Shown piece after piece: positions 1 through 5,191 of a DNA stretch of 5,191 nt; the stretch's first letter is position 1, and each line of letters starts with the position of its first letter. Where the stretch lies: the NCBI GenBank assembly GCA_030039095.1, contig JASHQP010000121.1, positions 1 to 5,191 on the forward strand. The letters are read 5' to 3'. The notes under the pieces were generated by a model. The model searched no databases. It was not told where the DNA came from and saw nothing but the letters and a program-made list of their open reading frames with translations. Made by a program: the position numbers and the translations under genes. This stretch comes from Streptosporangiaceae bacterium. Lineage in GTDB: Bacteria > Actinomycetota > Actinomycetes > Streptosporangiales > Streptosporangiaceae.

Positions 1-1137
1 TGGACGTCGGGCCGCATCGAGACCGTTGCGGACGACTTCGAGGCCCCGGCGGGCGGCGAGATGGAGGTCAGCGCGTCGATCGAGCAGCCCAACCCGTCCA
101 GCGGGCTCGGCTACTGGCCAGCGTTCTGGATGCTGGGCGCCGGGTTCCGCAGCAGCGGCGCCGGCACCTCGGGCACGATGGACTGCTCGAACTGGCCGTC
201 CACCGGTGAGATCGACATCATGGAGGACGTCAACGCGCTGTCCGAGCACTCCGGGACGCTGCACTGCGGCACCGATCCCGGCGGCCCGTGTGACGAGACC
301 ACCGGCCTGTCCAGCGGGCTGCAGGCGTGCCCCGGCTGCCAGACCGGCTACAACACCTACTCGGTGATCGTCAACCGGACCAACACCAGCGACGAGTCGA
401 TCACCTGGTATCTCAACGGCACCGCCTACTACACCGTGACCGAGAGCCAGGTCGGCACCGCGACCTGGGAGGCAGCCGTCGACCACGGCTTCTTCCTGAT
501 CCTGGACCTGGCCATGGGCGGCGCTTACCCGAACGGGGTCTGCGGCTGCACGTCGCCGACCTCCTCGACCAGTTCCGGCGCGTCGATGAGCGTTGGCTAC
601 GTCGCGGTCTACGACACCGGCGGCAGCAGCTCACCGTCCCCATCCCCGTCTCCGTCGGCGTCACCGTCGCCGAGCCCGTCGACAACGGGAGCCGAGTGCC
701 AGACCACGGCGACCGATGACATCTCGGCCGACTGCTACAGCGCCAGCAACGGCGACATCAGCGTCACGCCGGCCACCGGCGACACCAGCCCGTCCGGGGT
801 CGACGGAAATCAGGCCGCCGAGCTGAGCAACGGGGACTGGCTGGAGTATCCGGACATCAGCTTCGGCTCCGGGTCCAGCCAGTTCGATGCGCGGGTCGCC
901 TCCGGGGCCGCCGGCGGGGTGAGCGGGCTGGTGGAGGTGGTGCTCGACAGCCCGTCGAACACGCCGGTCGGCAGCTTCGCGGTGGCCAATACCGGCGGCT
1001 GGTCAAGCTGGGAAACGGTTCCGGCCAACATCTCCGAGGTCACCGGCACGCACACCGTCTACCTGGAGTTCGTGTCGGGGGCGGGCGGCGACCCGCCGTT
1101 CGTCAGCCTGCACTACTTCAACTTCCCAGTGAGCTAG
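1..1137 (+). CDS. Secreted GH16 endo-beta-glycanase with C-terminal CBM6-like module (5' end missing)
   Basis: A partial gene, open from base 1 in frame 1, giving 378 visible residues. The apparent ATG at 61 lies inside the catalytic fold and is not the real start: the preceding codons read as GH16 sequence (TSGRIET). Visible residues 1-205 are the GH16 jelly-roll, with the WPAFWMLG strand at 39-46 and the catalytic motif GEIDIMED. The predicted nucleophile is Glu70, the helper Asp72 and the acid/base Glu75; the extra Met is the beta-bulge form typical of laminarinase-like members. Residues 209-230 are a Ser-Pro linker and 231-378 a CBM6-like beta-sandwich. Seven cysteines in the catalytic part (62, 89, 97, 110, 113, 181, 183) suggest disulfides and export. 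The enzyme probably cleaves beta-1,3-linked glucan outside the cell; beta-1,3-galactan or a mixed-linkage glucan is possible. The signal peptide and roughly 50 or more N-terminal catalytic residues must lie to the left. It runs opposite to the other genes and is probably unrelated to them. Confidence 0.9.
   Translation, partial: WTSGRIETVADDFEAPAGGEMEVSASIEQPNPSSGLGYWPAFWMLGAGFRSSGAGTSGTMDCSNWPSTGEIDIMEDVNALSEHSGTLHCGTDPGGPCDETTGLSSGLQACPGCQTGYNTYSVIVNRTNTSDESITWYLNGTAYYTVTESQVGTATWEAAVDHGFFLILDLAMGGAYPNGVCGCTSPTSSTSSGASMSVGYVAVYDTGGSSSPSPSPSPSASPSPSPSTTGAECQTTATDDISADCYSASNGDISVTPATGDTSPSGVDGNQAAELSNGDWLEYPDISFGSGSSQFDARVASGAAGGVSGLVEVVLDSPSNTPVGSFAVANTGGWSSWETVPANISEVTGTHTVYLEFVSGAGGDPPFVSLHYFNFPVS
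625..690 (+). repeat. Ser-Pro dipeptide repeat encoding an interdomain linker
   Basis: This is a low-complexity stretch of alternating Ser and Pro codons between the GH16 catalytic domain and the CBM6-like module, bounded by Gly-Gly on the left and Thr-Thr-Gly on the right. Ser is written with several codons (agc, tca, tcc, tct, tcg), so the array is kept at protein level and is not a simple DNA microsatellite. Such linkers are common in secreted actinobacterial polysaccharide hydrolases and give an extended, flexible spacer. Confidence 0.85.
691..1134 (+). other. CBM6-like carbohydrate-binding module (domain of the GH16 protein)
   Basis: Visible residues 231-378 of the GH16 protein. The CBM6 pattern is recognisable: a degenerate opening strand (ISADCYSASNG, where many members have an acidic AED), the NGDWLEY strand at 277-283, the TGGWSSW strand at 331-337 and the closing strand ending in YFNF at 372-375. 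The cleft tryptophan is retained (Trp334). Two other positions usually used for sugar binding differ: Glu274 sits where the tyrosine of the GYxxxGDW pattern is expected, and Ser369 where the late asparagine is expected. Two cysteines (233, 245) lie at its start. The module presumably anchors the enzyme to polysaccharide, but its ligand cannot be predicted. Confidence 0.75.
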
Positions 1138-1162
1138 CCGGGCCGCGGGGCTACGTCCCGGC
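1137..1162. terminator. Weak candidate hairpin between convergent genes
   Basis: A 6-bp GC inverted repeat (GCCGGG at 1137-1142 with CCCGGC at 1157-1162) brackets a 14-base loop. It spans the last base of the GH16 stop codon, the whole 13-bp gap and the 3' end of mntH. A shared terminator is expected here because the two genes converge. However, the stem is short, the loop is long, no T-run follows on either strand, and such pairs arise by chance in DNA this GC-rich. Confidence 0.2.
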
Positions 1163-2430
1163 GAAGGTCGACCAGAGCAGGTAGGCGTTCAGGGCGATGA
1201 TCGTGGCGGCGATGCCGGCCGCCGCCACGGTCGTCGCCCGGCGGTTGACCAGCGCGCCCATGATGTCAGCGCGGCGCGTCAGCAAGACCAGCGGCACCAG
1301 CGCGAACGGGATCCCGAACGACAGCACCACCTGCGAGATCACCAGGCAGTCCGTGGCCGGCAGGCCGAGCCCGAGCACCACCAGCGCGGGCAGCATGGTG
1401 AGTGCCCGGCGGGCCCACAGCGGGATGCGGCGGCGGACGAAGCCCTGCATGACAACCTGGCCCGCGTAGGTGCCCACGCTCGACGAGGACAGGCCGGAGG
1501 CGAGCAGCGCCACCGCGAACGCCAGCGCCGCGCCCCCGCCCACCAGCCGGGCCAGGCCGGCGTGCGCGGCATCGAGTGAGTTGACCGCCGACCCGCCGGT
1601 GCGGTGAAACACCGAGGCGGCGACGAACAGCATCGCGAGGTTCACCAGGCCGGCCGCGCCGAGCGCGACGACCACGTCGAGCCGCTGGAACCGCAGCAGC
1701 ACACGCCGCTCGGTGTCGTCGTCGCAGGTGACCCGGGACTTGGTCAGCGCGGAGTGCAGGTAGACGACGTGCGGCATGACCGTGGCCCCGATGATCCCCG
1801 ATATCAGCAGCAGCCGGTCGCTGGCCAGGCCGGGGACCAGCCCGGCCGCGATGCCCCGCGGGCTGGTCCCGACCTCGGCCAGGTCGTAGGCGAAGCCGAG
1901 CAGCACGATGCCGAGCAGGCCGGCGATGGCCAGCTCGAACCTCCGGTAACCGCGCTGTTCCAGGGCCAGGATGCCGAACGCGACGACCGCGGTGATCAGC
2001 CCGGCCGCCAGCAGCGGCACGTGAAACAGCAGGTTCAGGCCGATCGCCGCCCCGACGAACTCGGCCAGGTCGGTGGCCATCGCGATGAGCTCGGCCTGGA
2101 CCCACAGGCCAGCGGAGACGCGCGCGCCGAAGTGCTCGCGGCACAGCTGCGGCAGGTCGCGCTCGGTGGCCACGCCGGTCTTCGCGGACAGGTACTGCAC
2201 CAGCATGGCCATCAGGTTGGCGAGCACCACCGTCCACGCCAGCGCGTAGCCGAAGCTCGCCCCCGCGGTGAAGTTCGTCGCGAAGTTGCCCGGGTCGACG
2301 TACGCGACCGCCGCGACGAACGCTGGCCCCAGCAGCGCCGCGATGCCCCGCGCCCGGCCCCGCGAGCGCAGCAGCCGGAGCGAGCCGGGCGGGGCGAGCT
2401 GGGCCGCGCCCTCCGGGGTGGCTACCGCCA

Positions 2431-2431
<1 letters not shown>
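1151..2431 (-). CDS. mntH: Nramp-family divalent metal (Mn2+/Fe2+) transporter, MntH type
   Basis: A complete 426-residue membrane protein of normal length for bacterial Nramp transporters, which import Mn2+ and Fe2+ across the cytoplasmic membrane with protons. The unwound-helix metal motif DPGN is at 46-49 in helix 1. The acidic set in helix 3 is present (Glu114, Asp121, Glu124), as is the helix 6 A-x-x-M-P-H motif (Ala216, Met219, His221). This Met marks transition-metal transporters as opposed to the Mg2+-type relatives. About 11 hydrophobic helices can be drawn, the last near 402-422. Two familiar positions vary: MPHVVYLHS in place of the usual MPHN form, and SGLSS in place of SGQSS at 312-316. 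The start chosen is the ATG at 2431-2429, which shares one base with the groEL stop (TGATG). Extending upstream to 2548 would add 39 Arg-rich residues that are only groEL read in another frame. No good Shine-Dalgarno precedes the ATG, so translation is probably coupled to groEL. Confidence 0.93.
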
Positions 2432-4125
<1,694 letters not shown>

Positions 4126-4130
4126 TCAAT

Positions 4131-4137
4131 CCCCTCC
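4131..4137 (-). promoter_or_regulatory. Strong ribosome binding site of groEL
   Basis: On the minus strand GGAGGGG lies 8 bases before the groEL ATG (4122-4120). It is a near-ideal Shine-Dalgarno and fixes the start, together with the in-frame stop just upstream of it. It contrasts with the mntH start downstream, which has no comparable site. The 67-bp gap holding it (4123-4189) shows no CIRCE-type repeat (the HrcA heat-shock operator) and no convincing terminator, so read-through from the dehydrogenase gene is likely. Confidence 0.8.
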
Positions 4138-4189
4138 GGGTCAGTGGCTGAACGGTCTGGACGGGCGGGCTACGGCACGGAAGGTCCGG

Positions 4190-5191
4190 CTACGGGACGA
4201 GGATCGCGCGGCCGCGGACGCGGCCCGCGTCGAGATCGGCGATGGCATCGGGCGCGGCGTCGAGCGGGTAGGTCCTGGTGTGCAGCGTGACTTTCCCGGC
4301 CTGGGCCAGGACCATGAGCTCCGCGAGGTCGCTGTAGGTCCCCACGATGTTCCCGATGATGTTGCGCTCGGTCGTGATGATGTCCAGCGTGGGAATCGTC
4401 AGCGTGCCGCCGTAGCCGATGACGAAGTACGAGCCGGCCACGCCGGTCATGTTCCAGCCGTCGTTCTCGGCGCCCTGCTCGGCAACGAAGTCGAGAACCA
4501 CGCTGGCGCCAGCCCCGCCGGTCAGGTTCTGCACGGCGGCCACCTGCCCGCCGTCGGCGACCACGGTGTGGTCGGCCCCCAGCTGCCCGGCCAGCTCGAG
4601 CGCGTCCGGGTTCTGGTCCACCACGATGATCCGGGTGGCGGTCAGCGCGGCGAGGCACTGGATGCCGATGTGGCCGAGGCCGCCCGCGCCAATAACCACG
4701 CAGGCGGTGCCCGGGTACAGCAGCGGGATCGCCTTGCGCACCGCGTGATAGGCGGTGATGCCGGCGTCGGCCAGCGCCGCGACGTCCTTGGGCTGGGTCG
4801 CCGGGTCGAGCTTGATGCAGGCCCGCGCCGAGGTGAGCAGGTACTCGGCCATCCCGCCGTCGCGGGACAGGCCGGGGAACGCGCTGGTCGAGCACTGCAT
4901 GTCGTCGCCGCGCCGGCAGGCGTCACACAGGCCGCAGGTAACCAGCGGATGCAGGATGACGGTGTCGCCGACCGCCACGTTGGTGACGCCCGGGCCGATT
5001 TCGTGTATCCAGCCCGCGTTCTCGTGGCCCAGGATGTAGGGCAGAGGGGTGTGCATGGCCGCGTCCCACTGGCCCTCCATGATGTGCAGGTCGGTGCGGC
5101 AGACCCCGGCGCCGCCGATCTTCACGATCACGTCGAGCGGGCCGCTGATCGCGGGCTCGGGCACCTCGTCGACCACGGGCGGCTTGTGAAA
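4190..5191 (-). CDS. adh: Zinc-dependent NAD(P)+ alcohol dehydrogenase, medium-chain family (5' end missing)
   Basis: A partial gene, open to the right edge, with 333 visible residues. The reading frame continues past the GTG at 5176 (residues FHKPP precede it) with no stop, and the family's usual N-terminus suggests only about 10-15 residues are missing. Numbered from the first visible codon, catalytic zinc ligands are Cys31 (in GAGVCRTDLH), His56 (GHENAG) and Asp142 (LADAGITAYHA). Asp in place of the more usual Cys is the arrangement known from Rhodococcus ADH-A. Four structural zinc cysteines are at 86, 89, 92 and 100. The Rossmann motif GAGGLG is at 168-173 and Asp192 ends the second strand (VVDQNP), favouring NAD+ over NADP+. 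It is a cytoplasmic enzyme oxidising an alcohol to a ketone or aldehyde. Beside a MimG-like chaperonin, the likely substrate is the alcohol made by a propane/alkane monooxygenase, such as 2-propanol; this is inference. It ends 67 bp before groEL and is probably cotranscribed. Confidence 0.92.
   Translation of the reverse strand, partial: FHKPPVVDEVPEPAISGPLDVIVKIGGAGVCRTDLHIMEGQWDAAMHTPLPYILGHENAGWIHEIGPGVTNVAVGDTVILHPLVTCGLCDACRRGDDMQCSTSAFPGLSRDGGMAEYLLTSARACIKLDPATQPKDVAALADAGITAYHAVRKAIPLLYPGTACVVIGAGGLGHIGIQCLAALTATRIIVVDQNPDALELAGQLGADHTVVADGGQVAAVQNLTGGAGASVVLDFVAEQGAENDGWNMTGVAGSYFVIGYGGTLTIPTLDIITTERNIIGNIVGTYSDLAELMVLAQAGKVTLHTRTYPLDAAPDAIADLDAGRVRGRAILVP

Noticed and set aside
61..63. 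ATG at 61 as the start of the GH16 gene
   Set aside because: It would begin within the catalytic fold with no signal peptide. The 20 codons before it are in frame and read as GH16 sequence.
625..690. Short tandem repeat as a possible CRISPR or phase-variable tract
   Set aside because: It is an in-frame Ser-Pro linker with mixed codons, no spacers and no uniform DNA unit.
5174..5176. GTG at 5176 as the start of the alcohol dehydrogenase
   Set aside because: The frame stays open to the window edge, with upstream residues matching the family's N-terminal strand, so the true start lies outside.

Overview
The window is very GC-rich, with strong G/C preference at third codon positions. It carries actinobacterial-style proteins, so the host is most likely a high-GC actinomycete; the genus cannot be fixed from this sequence. 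Four protein genes fill almost all of it. No RNA gene, mobile element or CRISPR array is visible.

Left part, + strand (1-1137): the 3' part of a secreted glycoside hydrolase. It has a GH16 catalytic domain with an intact E-x-D-x-x-E active site, a Ser-Pro linker and a C-terminal CBM6-like module. Its signal peptide and the start of the catalytic domain lie off the left edge. It converges on the next gene with only 13 bp between the two stop codons.

Rest of the window, - strand, read right to left: a zinc-dependent alcohol dehydrogenase (5' end cut by the right edge), then after 67 bp a GroEL-type chaperonin with a strong ribosome binding site, then an Nramp-family divalent metal transporter (MntH) whose ATG overlaps the groEL stop codon by one base (TGATG). 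No groES accompanies the chaperonin. It differs from housekeeping GroEL at several ring-contact positions and lacks the Gly-Gly-Met tail.

An alcohol dehydrogenase next to a solitary, divergent GroEL is the arrangement found at the downstream end of actinobacterial propane/alkane binuclear-iron monooxygenase clusters (prmABCD and mimABCD). There the GroEL-like protein (MimG) is needed to fold the hydroxylase, and the dehydrogenase oxidises the alcohol produced. I infer that this window is the tail of such a cluster, with the monooxygenase genes expected just beyond the right edge. The most unusual point is the metal transporter coupled to the chaperonin gene. It suggests, as a hypothesis, a module that makes alcohol-oxidation enzymes, folds the diiron hydroxylase and imports the metal it needs.
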